Positions 40,106 to 51,805 are shown, counted from the first letter of the stretch. The stretch is 64,000 nucleotides of DNA from Pseudomonas sp. FEN (GCF_904067045.1 NZ_CAJFDC010000007.1:1-64000); one strand, 5' to 3'. Numbers and translations are program-made. The notes: generated by a model not told the origin, from the sequence alone.

Positions 40106-40217
40106 AAGACCTAGTGCTTTAGTCGGGTTTACCGTCAAAAACAGCGCGCAGATTGTAGCAAAGTCCGGGGCGTAATGGCATTGCGCTGGATCGATGGTTT
40201 TTTACTGCCTTCAAAAG

Positions 40218-40320
40218 CCTCTTCGCGGGCAAGCTCCGCTCCCACAGGTTTTGTGTCGTGCGCAACATATGTGTACGCCGCGGTTACCACTGTGGGAGCG
40301 GAGCTTGCCCGCGAATGAGG
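40218..40320. repeat. REP inverted pair between iscR and cysE
   Basis: CTTCGCGGGCAAGCTCCGCT and CCCACAG (40221-40247) are mirrored by CTGTGGG and AGCGGAGCTTGCCCGCGAA (40290-40315). This is a classical Pseudomonas REP pair about 42 bp apart, in an upstream gap of the isc operon that holds no gene. Confidence 0.85.
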
Positions 40321-40339
40321 CCGGCAAGCCCGACGAAGA

Positions 40340-41116
40340 TCAGCCCGCCTTGGCCTCGTTCTCGCTCTTCACTTCGACAAACCCGTCACACTGCAACTCC
40401 GGCAGATCCTTGGCGCAATACGTGCTGCCCAGGTCTTTCAGCGCCCCACACATACCCTCCAGACGCCCATCCACCGCCTGCAAATGATCGAGCAACTGAC
40501 CAATGGCCCGGGCCACCGGGTCCGGCATGTCTTCGCTGACGCCATAGGCATCGAAACCGATCTTTTCCGCCATGGCCTTGCGCTTGGCTTCGACCTGATC
40601 ATCGGCCTTCATGATGATCCGCCCCGGAATACCGACCACCGTCGCCCCCGGTGGCACCGCCTTGGTCACCACCGCATTGGAACCGACCTTGGCCCCGGCG
40701 CCGACGGTAAACGGCCCCAGGACCTTGGCGCCGGCACCCACCACCACGCCATTTTCCAGGGTCGGGTGGCGCTTGCCCTTGTTCCAGCTGGTGCCGCCCA
40801 GGGTCACGCCCTGGTAGATGGTCACGTCATCGCCGATCTCGGCGGTTTCGCCGATCACAATGCCCATGCCATGATCGATAAAGAAGCGCCGTCCGACCTT
40901 GGCGCCGGGATGGATCTCGATGCCGGTCAACCAGCGACCGAAGTTCGACACCACCCGCGCCAGCCACTTCCAGCCCATGCCCCACAACGCATGGCCCAGG
41001 CGATGCAGCCAGATGGCATGCAGGCCCGGGTAGCAGGTCAGCACCTCAAAGGCATTACGCGCCGCCGGGTCACGGTGGAATACGCTCTGGATATCTTCTC
41101 GCAAACGCTCGAACAT
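40340..41116 (-). CDS. cysE: Serine O-acetyltransferase
   Basis: Makes O-acetylserine from serine and acetyl-CoA for cysteine synthesis. The 258-residue protein has an N-terminal helical region and the left-handed beta-helix of hexapeptide repeats (for example [20 protein letters not shown]) with [11 protein letters not shown]. The ATG at 41116 overlaps the trmJ stop by one base (TGATG). Residues after about 200 (a Cys-containing tail) extend beyond the core family fold, as in Pseudomonas homologues. Confidence 0.95.
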   Translation of the reverse strand: MFERLREDIQSVFHRDPAARNAFEVLTCYPGLHAIWLHRLGHALWGMGWKWLARVVSNFGRWLTGIEIHPGAKVGRRFFIDHGMGIVIGETAEIGDDVTIYQGVTLGGTSWNKGKRHPTLENGVVVGAGAKVLGPFTVGAGAKVGSNAVVTKAVPPGATVVGIPGRIIMKADDQVEAKRKAMAEKIGFDAYGVSEDMPDPVARAIGQLLDHLQAVDGRLEGMCGALKDLGSTYCAKDLPELQCDGFVEVKSENEAKAG

Positions 41117-41889
41117 CACTGATCCTTCCGTTTAAGGAGCTCACCCCGGGCCGCTTTTTCGGTTTCCGTGAGGATGCCCCGCAAAATATTCATCTCGGCG
41201 CGACTGACCGAACTGCGCCCATACAGACGACGCAACCGCGCCATCAGATGGCGCGGTTTTTCGGGGTCGAGGAAATCGATGGCCACCAGGGTCTGCTCCA
41301 GATGACCGTAGAACCGCTCCATCTCATCCATGGTCGCCAGCTCTTCGCTGCGCGTCGACGCCACTTCATGTTTCTCTACCTTGCTCGGCTGCCCGACGGC
41401 CGCCAGCCAGGACATCCGCACTTCATAGCTGAGCACCTGCACCGCCGTGGCGAGGTTGAGCGAACTGAAGTCCGGATCGGACGGGATATGTACGTGATAA
41501 TGACATCGCTGCAGCTCATCGTTGGTCAGGCCGGAGTCTTCACGACCGAACACCAGCGCGATCTCCGCGCCCCGCCCGGCCTCCTCGACCACCTTCACCC
41601 CGGATTCACGAGGATCGAGCAACGGCCAGGGAATCCGCCGATCGCGGGCGCTGGTGCCGAACACCAGGCTGCAACCGATCAACGCCTCCTCCAAGGTGGC
41701 GACGACTTGCGCGTTTTCAAGGATATCGGTGGCACCGGAAGCCCGCGCATCGGCTTCAGCGGACGGAAAGATCCGCGGCCCCACCAGCACCAGGCGCGAC
41801 AGCCCCATGTTCTTCATGGCCCGCGCGGCCCCGCCGATATTGCCCGGATGACTGGTATTGACCAGGACAACACGAATATTTTGCAGCAC
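41116..41889 (-). CDS. trmJ: tRNA (cytidine/uridine-2'-O)-methyltransferase TrmJ
   Basis: SPOUT methyltransferase that modifies position 32 of tRNAs. The protein (about 257 residues) has the N-terminal fold with [15 protein letters not shown] and the knot motifs [15 protein letters not shown] and [19 protein letters not shown]. The GTG at 41889 ([10 protein letters not shown]) fits the family start; another GTG at 41898 is in frame. It is divergent from suhB and coupled to cysE. Confidence 0.94.
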   Translation of the reverse strand: MLQNIRVVLVNTSHPGNIGGAARAMKNMGLSRLVLVGPRIFPSAEADARASGATDILENAQVVATLEEALIGCSLVFGTSARDRRIPWPLLDPRESGVKVVEEAGRGAEIALVFGREDSGLTNDELQRCHYHVHIPSDPDFSSLNLATAVQVLSYEVRMSWLAAVGQPSKVEKHEVASTRSEELATMDEMERFYGHLEQTLVAIDFLDPEKPRHLMARLRRLYGRSSVSRAEMNILRGILTETEKAARGELLKRKDQ

Positions 41890-42033
41890 GAGAGGCACTC
41901 TCAGACTCGGCGAAGGGGAGCAAATCTTACAGAAGCACTGGGGATTGCGCCACGAGCGCCAACGTCGTCCTTCTCCCCCGGGACTTTTCTGGTAGAATGT
42001 TCGGCTTTCTTTAACACTCTAGGTGAAATGTCC

Positions 42034-42849
42034 ATGCAGCCCATGCTGAATATCGCGCTGCGCGCCGCCCGCAGCGCCAGTGAATTGATTTTCCGCTCCA
42101 TCGAGCGCCTGGATACCATCAAGGTCGACGAAAAAGACGCCAAGGACTACGTGTCCGAAGTGGATCGCGCCGCCGAACAGAAAATCATCGACGCGCTGCG
42201 CAAGGCCTACCCGACCCACGGCATTCGTGGCGAAGAAACCGGCTTCCACGCCGGCAGCGGTGAAGGCGAAGAATACCTGTGGATCATCGACCCACTCGAT
42301 GGCACCACCAACTTCCTGCGTGGCATCCCGCACTTCGCGGTCAGCATCGCCTGCAAATACCGTGGCCGCCTTGAGCACGCCGTGGTCCTGGACCCGGTTC
42401 GCCAGGAAGAATTCACCGCCTCCCGTGGCCGTGGCGCCCAGCTCAACGGTCGTCGCCTGCGCGTCAGCGGCCGCACCAGCCTGGACGGCGCCCTGCTGGG
42501 TACCGGCTTCCCGTTCCGTGACGACCAGATGGACAACCTGGACAACTACCTGGGCATGTTCCGCGCTCTGGTCGGCCAGACCGCCGGCATCCGCCGCGCC
42601 GGCGCCGCCAGCCTGGACCTGGCCTATGTAGCCGCCGGTCGTTTCGATGCATTCTGGGAGTCGGGCCTGTCCGAGTGGGACATGGCCGCGGGCGCCCTGC
42701 TGATCCAAGAAGCCGGCGGCCTGGTGAGCGATTTCACCGGCGGTCACGACTTCCTGGAGAAAGGCCATATCGTTGCCGGCAATACCAAGTGCTTCAAGGC
42801 AGTATTGACGGCGATCCAGCCGCACCTGCCGGCCTCGCTGAAGCGCTAA
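42034..42849 (+). CDS. suhB: Inositol-1-monophosphatase SuhB
   Basis: Mg-dependent phosphatase; in bacteria it also works in rRNA antitermination and virulence regulation. The 271-residue protein has the motifs GEETG (near 65), WIIDPLDGTTNF and WDMAAGALLIQEAGG. AGGTGA lies ahead of the ATG at 42034. The reading frame is open far upstream into trmJ, but that is antisense to a real gene. A TAGAAT -10 box lies at 41994-41999. Confidence 0.96.
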   Translation: MQPMLNIALRAARSASELIFRSIERLDTIKVDEKDAKDYVSEVDRAAEQKIIDALRKAYPTHGIRGEETGFHAGSGEGEEYLWIIDPLDGTTNFLRGIPHFAVSIACKYRGRLEHAVVLDPVRQEEFTASRGRGAQLNGRRLRVSGRTSLDGALLGTGFPFRDDQMDNLDNYLGMFRALVGQTAGIRRAGAASLDLAYVAAGRFDAFWESGLSEWDMAAGALLIQEAGGLVSDFTGGHDFLEKGHIVAGNTKCFKAVLTAIQPHLPASLKR

Positions 42850-42868
42850 GCTTTCAGCGAACACAAAA

Positions 42869-42901
42869 ATGCCCCGTATCTTGCGATACGGGGCATTTTT
42901 C
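42869..42901. terminator. Bidirectional terminator between suhB and the glycine-zipper gene
   Basis: A perfect 12-bp stem ATGCCCCGTATC/GATACGGGGCAT with a 4-nt loop has A-rich DNA on the left and TTTTT on the right, so it can serve both converging genes. Confidence 0.92.
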
Positions 42902-42919
42902 ATATCTCTACGGTAGGTA

Positions 42920-43486
42920 TTACTGAGCCGGCTGCTGAGCTGGCTGCCCCTGGTTCTGGCTCAGAATCAGGCGACCCTCCTTGTCCAGCGGGATCTGGTT
43001 GCCCGGATCATGATCCATCCGCACCTTGCCTTCCTTGCCGCCGACCTGATAACGCACATCGTAGCCAACCAGCTTGTCGCTGACATCGTTGACCGTGTTG
43101 CAGCGCTTCTGGGTCGTGGTGTAGGTGTCACGCTCCTGCATGCCCTCCTGCACCTTGTTACCGGCGTAGCCGCCGCCGACCGCACCGACCACGGTGGCCA
43201 ACGTCTTGCCGCGACCGCCGCCGACCATGTTGCCGAGCAGGCCGCCGCCGATGGCACCCAACGCGGTCCCGGCGATACGGTGCTCATCCTGGACCGGCTT
43301 CTGCCGGGTTACCGCGACATCTTCACAAACTTGGCGCGGGGTCTTGATTTGAGTCTTGATCGGCTCCACCGCCAATACTTGCGCATACTCAGGGCCGCTT
43401 TTTACCAGGCTATAGGTGGCAACAGCACCCCCGGCAGTCACACCGACAGCACCCAACACCGCACCCACCAGCAACGACTTGTTCAT
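42920..43486 (-). CDS. Glycine-zipper 2TM outer-membrane/periplasmic protein
   Basis: The 188-residue protein has an N-terminal membrane or signal segment (MNKSLLVGAVLGAVGVTAGG), a pair of conserved Cys residues (VCEDV, KRCNTV) and a glycine-zipper domain (GTALGAIGGGLLGNMVGGGR, ATVVGAVGGGYAGNK) of the 17-kDa surface antigen type. These proteins are thought to act in the cell envelope, but the specific role is unknown. The Gln/Pro tail is low complexity. Confidence 0.85.
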   Translation of the reverse strand: MNKSLLVGAVLGAVGVTAGGAVATYSLVKSGPEYAQVLAVEPIKTQIKTPRQVCEDVAVTRQKPVQDEHRIAGTALGAIGGGLLGNMVGGGRGKTLATVVGAVGGGYAGNKVQEGMQERDTYTTTQKRCNTVNDVSDKLVGYDVRYQVGGKEGKVRMDHDPGNQIPLDKEGRLILSQNQGQPAQQPAQ

Positions 43487-43551
43487 GTGAATCTCCTGAC
43501 CATCACAAGCGGATCAATGCCCGCGCTTCTCCTAGCCTTGGAGTACAAAAA

Positions 43552-43578
43552 AAGGCGCGAGTTCCGCACTCGCGCCTT
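43552..43578 (-). terminator. Terminator of the secDF operon
   Basis: A perfect 11-bp stem AAGGCGCGAGT/ACTCGCGCCTT with a 5-nt loop lies 30 bp after secF; on the minus strand it is followed by TTTTTTT. Confidence 0.9.
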
Positions 43579-43607
43579 TCAGCGGGTAACCAGGAGGGAG
43601 ATTCGCG

Positions 43608-44522
43608 TCAAGGACGGTCGTCGACTTCCTTCTGGGTGTTGGCTGGAGGAATCAGGTCCTCGCTGTTCAGGTTCAGCCAGATCAGCACCACGTTGGCGAT
43701 GTAGATCGACGAATAGGTACCCGCCAACACCCCGACGAACAGGGCGATGGAGAAGCCGAACAGGTTGTCGCCACCAAAGAACAGCAGCGCGGAAATCGCC
43801 AGCAGGGTGGAGATCGAAGTCGCCATGGTCCGCAGCAGGGTCTGGGTGGTCGAGACGTTGATGTTCTCGATCAGGCTGGCCTTGCGCAGCACACGGAAGT
43901 TCTCACGCACCCGGTCGAAGACCACGATGGTGTCGTTGAGCGAGTAGCCGATGATCGCCAGTACCGCCGCCAGCACCGTCAGGTCGAAGGTGACCTGGAA
44001 GAACGACAGGATACCCACGGTCACCACCACGTCGTGGATCAGCGAGACGATGGCACCCACCGCGAATTTCCACTGGAAGCGGAACGCCAGGTAGATCAGC
44101 ACGCCCACCAGCGCCATGAGCATGCCGAGGCCGCCCTGGTCGCGCAGTTCCTCACCCACCTGCGGGCCGACGAACTCGACGCGCTTGACCTGCGCCGGAT
44201 TGTCGCCACCGACCTTCTGCAGCGCCTCGGCCACCTGATGACCCAGCTGCGGGTCCGCGCCCGGCATGCGCACCAACAGGTCGGTGGTCGCGCCGAAACT
44301 CTGCACGATCGCCTCGTGGTAACCGGCTTCGGTCAGTTGCTCACGCACCTTGCTGACATCGGCCGGATGCTCGTAGGTCAGCTCGATCAGCGTACCGCCG
44401 GTGAAATCCAGGCCGTAGTTCATGCCCTTGTGGAAGCAGCTGAACAAGGCCAGCGCGGTCAGGAACAGGGTGAAACCGAACGCAACGTTGCGAACACCCA
44501 TGAAGTTGATAGTACGTAACAT
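43608..44522 (-). CDS. secF: Protein translocase subunit SecF
   Basis: With SecD it uses the proton gradient to aid Sec export. The 304-residue RND-type protein has six membrane helices and one periplasmic loop; GLDFTGGTLIEL near residue 40 and SLNDTIVVFDRVREN near 200 are signature regions. ATG starts 9 bp after secD. It ends the queA-tgt-yajC-secDF operon. Confidence 0.97.
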   Translation of the reverse strand: MLRTINFMGVRNVAFGFTLFLTALALFSCFHKGMNYGLDFTGGTLIELTYEHPADVSKVREQLTEAGYHEAIVQSFGATTDLLVRMPGADPQLGHQVAEALQKVGGDNPAQVKRVEFVGPQVGEELRDQGGLGMLMALVGVLIYLAFRFQWKFAVGAIVSLIHDVVVTVGILSFFQVTFDLTVLAAVLAIIGYSLNDTIVVFDRVRENFRVLRKASLIENINVSTTQTLLRTMATSISTLLAISALLFFGGDNLFGFSIALFVGVLAGTYSSIYIANVVLIWLNLNSEDLIPPANTQKEVDDRP

Positions 44523-44531
44523 GGCAGCCCC

Positions 44532-46400
44532 TTAAATCCACAACTTCTTGAAGTCACGACCGCCGAAGATCAGGTTGACCATCGCGCGGGTCACCATGAT
44601 GGCCGTGAACATCGAGGTAAAGATCCCGAGGGACATGGTCACCGCAAAGCCCTTGACCGGGCCGGTCCCCATGGCAAAGAGGATGCCGCCCACCAGCAGG
44701 GTGGTCAGGTTGGCGTCGATAATCGCCGTGAAGGCACGACCGAAGCCTTCGTTGATCGCCCGCTGCACCGTCATCCCCGCCGCTATTTCCTCACGTATCC
44801 GCGAGAAGATCAGCACGTTGGCGTCCACCGCCATGCCCATGGTCAGGACGATACCAGCAATACCCGGCAGGGTCAGTGTCGCCCCCAGCAGGGACATCAG
44901 CGCCAGCAAGGCAACCATGTTGAAGGCCAGCGCCACCGTGGCGATGATGCCGAAGAAGCGGTAGATGGCGATGATGAACAGCGAGACGAACAGCATGCCC
45001 CACAGCGACGCATCGATACCCTTGGTGATGTTGTCGGCACCCAGGCTTGGACCGATGGTACGTTCTTCAGCGAAGTACATCGGCGCGGCCAGACCACCGG
45101 CACGCAGCAACAGCGCCAGCTCGGAGGACTCACCCTGGCCGTTCAGGCCGGTGATGCGGAACTGACTGCCCAGCGGCGACTGGATGGTCGCCAGACTGAT
45201 GATCTTCTTCTCTTCCTTGAAGGTCTGCACCGGCACGTCTTTCTCGACACCGTTCACAACCTGCTTGGTGTAGGTGGTGATCGGCTTCTGCTCGATGAAG
45301 ATCACCGCCATGCTGCGCCCGACGTTGCTGCGGGTCGCGCGGCTCATCAGCTCGCCACCGTGACCATCGAGCTTGATGTTCACCTGTGGACGACCGTGCT
45401 CGTCGAAACCGGCCTTGGCGTCGGTCACCTGGTCACCGGTGATGATCAGGCCACGCTCGATCTGCGCCGGTGGACGATTGCCTTCACGGAACTCGAATTC
45501 CTCGGAGGTCGCCTTCGAAGCCCCCGGCTCGGCGGCCAGGCGGAACTCCAGGTTGGCGGTCTTGCCAAGGATCCGCTTGGCTTCGGCGGTGTCCTGTACG
45601 CCCGGCAACTCAACCACGATGCGGTTGGCACCCTGACGTTGCACCAGCGGCTCGGCCACACCCAGCTCGTTGACGCGGTTACGCACCGTGGTCAAGTTCT
45701 GCTTGATGGAGTATTCGCGGATTTCCGCCAGCTTGGCCGGGGTCATCGCCAGACGCAGTACCGGCTGCTCATTGAGGTCGGCCGGTACAATGTCGAAATC
45801 GTTGAAGTTCTTGCGGATCAGCGCACGGGCCTGCTCGCGGGTATCGGCGTCGGCAAAGCCCAACTGGATGGCGCCATTGAACGGTGGCAGGGTGCGATAA
45901 CGCACACGCTCCTTGCGCAACAGGCTCTTGACGTCGCCGTCATAGACTTTCAGGCGGGCGTCGACGGCCTTTTCCATGTCCACTTCCAGCAGGAAGTGCA
46001 CACCACCGGACAAGTCCAGGCCCAGCTTCATCGGGTGCGCGCCGAGGCTGCGCAGCCATTGCGGGGTGGTCTGTGCCAGGTTCAGGGCCACGACATAGTC
46101 GTCGCCGAGGGCTTTACGCACCACATCCTTGGCCGGCAGTTGATCGGCCTGCTTGGTCAGACGCACCAGCCCGCCCTTGCCGCCAGCGGCCAGGGAGGCG
46201 CCCTTGACCGAGATCCCGGCGTCGGTGAGCGCCTTGCTCACGCGGTCCAGATCGGCCTGGGTGACCTGCAACGCCGTGCTGGCGCCGCTGACCTGGATCG
46301 CCGGATCGTCAGGATAGAGATTGGGAGCGGAATAAATAAAACCGACCGCCAGCACCGCCAGGATCAGTAGGTATTTCCACAGAGGGTATTTGTTCAGCAT
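44532..46400 (-). CDS. secD: Protein translocase subunit SecD
   Basis: RND-type partner of SecF. The 622-residue protein has one N-terminal membrane helix (WKYLLILAVLAVGFIYSAPN), a large periplasmic domain with GLDLSGGVHFLLEVD, and five C-terminal helices with MGMAVDANVLIFSRIREE. ATG at 46400 is used (a GTG precedes it). It follows yajC by about 60 bp. Confidence 0.97.
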   Translation of the reverse strand: MLNKYPLWKYLLILAVLAVGFIYSAPNLYPDDPAIQVSGASTALQVTQADLDRVSKALTDAGISVKGASLAAGGKGGLVRLTKQADQLPAKDVVRKALGDDYVVALNLAQTTPQWLRSLGAHPMKLGLDLSGGVHFLLEVDMEKAVDARLKVYDGDVKSLLRKERVRYRTLPPFNGAIQLGFADADTREQARALIRKNFNDFDIVPADLNEQPVLRLAMTPAKLAEIREYSIKQNLTTVRNRVNELGVAEPLVQRQGANRIVVELPGVQDTAEAKRILGKTANLEFRLAAEPGASKATSEEFEFREGNRPPAQIERGLIITGDQVTDAKAGFDEHGRPQVNIKLDGHGGELMSRATRSNVGRSMAVIFIEQKPITTYTKQVVNGVEKDVPVQTFKEEKKIISLATIQSPLGSQFRITGLNGQGESSELALLLRAGGLAAPMYFAEERTIGPSLGADNITKGIDASLWGMLFVSLFIIAIYRFFGIIATVALAFNMVALLALMSLLGATLTLPGIAGIVLTMGMAVDANVLIFSRIREEIAAGMTVQRAINEGFGRAFTAIIDANLTTLLVGGILFAMGTGPVKGFAVTMSLGIFTSMFTAIMVTRAMVNLIFGGRDFKKLWI

Positions 46401-46462
46401 CACGCCGCCCGCTTATGACGCGGGGCGCCTTGCGCGCCCCGTCGATTGTTAAGAGTTGAAAC

Positions 46463-46804
46463 CTAGATCGCTTTCAGCGTGCCTTTAGGCAGGGTGGCCG
46501 CGATGGCACCCTTCTGAAACTTCATTTCGACGGTGTCGGACACTTCCAGCACCACGAAATCGTCGCTGACCTTGGTGATCTTGCCGGCGATACCGCCGGT
46601 GGTGACCACTTCGTCGCCCTTGGCCAGGCTGCCCAGCAGGTTCTTCTGCTCCTTGGCGCGCTTGGCCTGTGGACGCCAGATCATCAGGTAGAAGATGACC
46701 AGGAAGCCGACCAGGAAGATCCATTCGAAACCACCGCCCATCGGGCCGGCAGCAGCGGCCGGTGCGGCACCGTCCGCGAACGCGTTAGAGATGAAAAAGC
46801 TCAT
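46463..46804 (-). CDS. yajC: SecDF accessory protein YajC
   Basis: Small inner-membrane partner of SecDF. The 113-residue protein has one membrane helix (WIFLVGFLVIFYLMIWRPQ) preceded by an Ala/Gly-rich N-terminus, then KRAKEQKNLLGSLAKGDEVV and a small beta domain typical of the family. It lies between tgt and secD. Confidence 0.97.
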   Translation of the reverse strand: MSFFISNAFADGAAPAAAAGPMGGGFEWIFLVGFLVIFYLMIWRPQAKRAKEQKNLLGSLAKGDEVVTTGGIAGKITKVSDDFVVLEVSDTVEMKFQKGAIAATLPKGTLKAI

Positions 46805-46840
46805 TTAGCACTCCAGTTGCAAGAATTCAGTTCTGAAAAG

Positions 46841-49035
<2,195 letters not shown>

Positions 49036-49101
49036 GATGGGGTTCGTTCAGCAGGGCCGGGAAGTTTAGCGGAAATCGTAAAAATTGACCACGAAAGCCG
49101 A

Positions 49102-49130
49102 TTGACCAACGGTAAACACGTCTCTATACT
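49102..49130 (+). promoter_or_regulatory. Promoter of tRNA-Leu
   Basis: TTGACC (49102-49107) and TATACT (49125-49130) are separated by 17 bp, ending 13 bp before the tRNA gene. Confidence 0.75.
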
Positions 49131-49143
49131 TCGCCGCCATTGA

Positions 49144-49228
49144 GCCCTGATGGCGGAATTGGTAGACGCGGCGGATTCAAAATCCGTTTTCGAAAGGAGT
49201 GGGAGTTCGAGTCTCCCTCGGGGCACCA
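49144..49228 (+). tRNA. tRNA-Leu (CAA)
   Basis: The 85-nt gene folds with acceptor GCCCTGA/TCGGGGC, a D-arm with GGTAGACGC, an anticodon stem GCGGATT-CAA-AATCCGT with anticodon CAA, a long variable arm of class II tRNAs, a T-arm with GTTCGAGTC, and encoded CCA. The integrase gene of a satellite element starts 165 bp downstream, so the 3' end is the likely attachment site; the gene remains intact. Confidence 0.96.
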
Positions 49229-49273
49229 CATAGCAGTATCTGAGAGTCTCTACCAGCCTCTCAGCCCCAACGA

Positions 49274-49299
49274 AACCGGCCACTTGGCCGGTTTTTTTG
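49274..49299 (+). terminator. Terminator after tRNA-Leu
   Basis: A perfect 8-bp stem AACCGGCC/GGCCGGTT with loop ACTT is followed by TTTTTTG. Confidence 0.85.
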
Positions 49300-49310
49300 T
49301 GCCTGTCTGT

Positions 49311-49392
49311 CTATCCCTGTCTCCCCTTATCCGTTGTATCCCTGTATCCCTGCTTGTATCCTGAGAAAAATACCGAACTTTGGGATACAAGG
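49311..49392. repeat. GTATCCC/GGGATAC repeats near the attachment site
   Basis: CTATCCCTG (49311-49319), TTGTATCCCTGTATCCCTG (near 49334-49352), TTGTATCC (near 49355) and the inverse GGGATACAAGG (just before the integrase start) occur within 80 bp. They are candidate arm-type sites of the integrase or AlpA factor. Confidence 0.5.
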
Positions 49393-50634
49393 ATGAAGCG
49401 CGCAGACATCAAGCGCCGCCCTCTCGCAGACACAACACTTGCGGGGCTGGAGCCGGAATCAAAGGAATACCGGGAGCTGGACGGAAACGGCCTCTACTTC
49501 AGGGTCAAACCTGATGGTGGTAAATCCTGGCAGCTCCGCTACAAACGTCCGGCAGGCAATTGGGCTTGGATGGGGCTCGGGGGCTACCCAGAGGTAAGTG
49601 GTGCGTTGGCTCGGGACAAAGCTACCGATCTACGCAAAGTAGTGAGTAGCGGTGCCGACCCCCTTGAACAAAAGCGATCCGCGAAAGCTGCTATCGATGC
49701 GGCCAAAAACCGAACCTTTCGAGCTGCTGCTGATGCCTGGCTAAAAGCGAAAGAAGAAAAGGGTCTTGCCCCTTCTACACTCAATAAGATCCGGACGTAC
49801 CTCGACAAGGACATCCTCCCAGCATTGGGGGACAAACCTCTTGACGAAATTACCCGCACAGATTGCGCAGATCTCCAAGCGTCCATAGAAGCGAGAGACG
49901 CTCACAACGTAGCGGAAAAATGTCGCACTTGGATCAATCAGATCTTCGGCCGGGCCATTGGATCAGGCTTGACCGAAAACGACCCGGGAAGCCGTCTTCG
50001 GGATATCGCCGCCCAGGCACCAAAAACTCAACAGCATCCTCATTTGCTGGAACCTGAACTTGGCGACTTTCTGACCGCGCTGAAAAACACCCCCAGCAGA
50101 CTGACGGCTCGAACTGCAGCATGGCTTTGCATATGGACGGCATCTAGACCGGGAATGGTTCGCTTAGCTGAATGGAAAGAGTTCGACCTTGATAAAGCGA
50201 TCTGGACGACACCGGCCGCTAAGATGAAGATGCGCAGGGATTTCGTGTGCCCACTACCTAAGCAGGCGCTATCCGCTCTAAAAGAACTCCAGTGTCTCAC
50301 CGGGCGCAGTCGATGGCTGTTCCCCGGAGTCGGCGCTAAGAACCCGACTATTAGTGAAAACACCATCAACAAAGTCTTTGCGACGGTTGGTTACAAGGGT
50401 CGATTGGTCGGCCATGGCACCCGCCACACCGCTAGCACCCTGCTCAGGGAACATGGTTGGCCGAAGGAGCATGTTGAAGCACAGCTTGCTCATAAAGAAG
50501 AGGGAATCTCCGGGGTGTACAACAAGGCGCAATATCTAGAGCAGCGAGTAAAGATGATGCAGTGGTATGCGGATCACCTCGATGCGCTAGCAAGCGGAAA
50601 GGTTATTAAAGAGCAGTTCGGAAAAGCGGTATGA
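49393..50634 (+). CDS. P4-type tyrosine integrase of the tRNA-Leu satellite
   Basis: Catalyses insertion at the tRNA-Leu 3' end. The 413-residue protein has the P4-type N-terminal domain (MKRADIKRRPLADTTLAGLE, then N-G-L-Y-F-R-V-K-P), a SAM-like core-binding domain and a catalytic domain with G-H-G-T-R-H-T-A-S, L-A-H-K and the Tyr in S-G-V-Y-N-K-A-Q-Y. The ATG at 49393 is the real start; the frame is open further upstream only through the terminator. Transcribed away from the tRNA, as usual for P4-like elements. Confidence 0.92.
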   Translation: MKRADIKRRPLADTTLAGLEPESKEYRELDGNGLYFRVKPDGGKSWQLRYKRPAGNWAWMGLGGYPEVSGALARDKATDLRKVVSSGADPLEQKRSAKAAIDAAKNRTFRAAADAWLKAKEEKGLAPSTLNKIRTYLDKDILPALGDKPLDEITRTDCADLQASIEARDAHNVAEKCRTWINQIFGRAIGSGLTENDPGSRLRDIAAQAPKTQQHPHLLEPELGDFLTALKNTPSRLTARTAAWLCIWTASRPGMVRLAEWKEFDLDKAIWTTPAAKMKMRRDFVCPLPKQALSALKELQCLTGRSRWLFPGVGAKNPTISENTINKVFATVGYKGRLVGHGTRHTASTLLREHGWPKEHVEAQLAHKEEGISGVYNKAQYLEQRVKMMQWYADHLDALASGKVIKEQFGKAV

Positions 50635-50666
50635 ACACGCCCATCCAACCCCCCTCCAAAATCCAT

Positions 50667-50786
50667 GTTACGGGCGTTACTCGTGTAACGACCGCCTACA
50701 ACTTACTGAATTTATTGATTTTTTCACTCGTTACACGTTTAAGCAGTCTTCCGTACACCCCATGTAACGCCGCTCAAAGGTGTAAC
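50667..50786. repeat. GTTAC/GTAAC repeat cluster after the integrase
   Basis: Six copies of GTTAC or its reverse GTAAC (50667, 50676, 50685, 50730, 50764, 50782) lie in 120 bp of the gap 50635-50911. The first three form TTACGGGCGTTACTCGTGTA, a set of nested inverted repeats. A 98-codon frame over this stretch reads V-T-x-V-T repeats that only mirror the DNA, so I treat it as noncoding. It may be an origin or operator. Confidence 0.45.
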
Positions 50787-50911
50787 GAAAAAGCGAACCC
50801 ATATCTGCTGCGGGCAGACCTTTTGCGCAAGCGTCCATTAAGCGTTTGTCGCTGGATAAGATTGCAAAACACAGGGCGCGGGATTGAGCCAAATGCTATG
50901 GACCAAAGCCT

Positions 50912-51769
50912 ATGTCCAAGAACGTAAGCGAGATAGGCGAAGGTACTCATTGGCCAAACTCATCGACCGGTCTGATCGAATACTTGTCTGCACAGCCGCT
51001 CTATGACCTTTGCCGTGACCAAATCCTGCATGCGTGTCAACTGATCGACCAATGCTGTCTGCGTATCCATACGGGCGCCCTCGACGGCGCTCTCGACACC
51101 ATGTGCATTAAGGTGACGCAGCACGAGGAAACAATTTCGGAAGACGCCATGTCAGCCCCTCCTGAATACCTGGCCGGCTCTGTTCGCCAATATGGTCAGT
51201 GCGACGTCGCCACAGACGATCAGGCACACGCGGCGTACATCATGGCCTGCGCGGTCAAAGCCCTGGAGGTTTTGAATTGTTGGATGCGCGATGTCGAGCA
51301 GAGCGCCCTGCCCAAGGGGATCCCTATGCCCGACTGGCCGTGGGACTTCTATTGCGAGTACGTGGAGCGCCAGGTTAACGAGGATGACCGCATTGATGCG
51401 CTGGAACTGTACGTTGTTCACTTGGAACCGATCACAATTTTGCCTGCGTTACGTCGCGACGAATTGAGGCCTCTAGCCCTCAGCGCAATCAGAGAAGCGA
51501 CCCGGCGAAAGGGCGGCCTTTATAGCGGCCAAGACCGGAACAAGGAGATGAGTGATCGCGACGTAGCTCTCGTCAAAAAGGCTCGAGCTCTCCTGCGCAA
51601 CGGCACGCCACAACGATCTGTAACCACGGCAGTGCACCGTTGGTTTGAACAACAAGTCGCCAAGCCACCCAAGCAACGACCCAAGTGGATTGCTCTCGAA
51701 ATCGATAAAGCACTGTCCCGCAAACGCGTAGAAGCCATCCTCAAACAACACAATGTGCTGTTCACCTGA
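50912..51769 (+). CDS. Satellite protein of unknown function
   Basis: The 285-residue product has no motif I can name. The N-terminal part (about 1-100) has several Cys residues (CRDQILHACQLIDQCCLRI), the middle is acidic and aromatic (PMPDWPWDFYCEYVERQ), and the last 80 residues are basic and helical (DVALVKKARALLRNGTPQRS, RPKWIALEIDKALSRKRVEA), which could bind DNA. It lies between the integrase and alpA in the place where P4-like elements of Pseudomonas often keep hypothetical genes. Start ATG at 50912. Confidence 0.7.
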   Translation: MSKNVSEIGEGTHWPNSSTGLIEYLSAQPLYDLCRDQILHACQLIDQCCLRIHTGALDGALDTMCIKVTQHEETISEDAMSAPPEYLAGSVRQYGQCDVATDDQAHAAYIMACAVKALEVLNCWMRDVEQSALPKGIPMPDWPWDFYCEYVERQVNEDDRIDALELYVVHLEPITILPALRRDELRPLALSAIREATRRKGGLYSGQDRNKEMSDRDVALVKKARALLRNGTPQRSVTTAVHRWFEQQVAKPPKQRPKWIALEIDKALSRKRVEAILKQHNVLFT

Positions 51770-51805
51770 AATTTCAAATGGAACTGAACTCCTTTTGAAA
51801 TTTCA
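51767..51805. promoter_or_regulatory. Twin palindromes upstream of the AlpA gene
   Basis: TGAAATTTCA, a perfect palindrome, occurs at 51767-51776 and 51796-51805, 29 bp apart, inside a longer 12-bp inverted repeat (TGAAATTTCAAA/TTTGAAATTTCA). This is a good candidate operator for the satellite's regulator. Confidence 0.5.

Noticed and set aside
41248..42033. A 5' extension of suhB
   Set aside because: It is antisense to trmJ and passes through the suhB promoter; the known start is at 42034.
50631..50927. A 98-codon frame overlapping the integrase stop
   Set aside because: Its V-T repeats reflect GTAAC/GTTAC repeats in the DNA and it overlaps the next real gene start.
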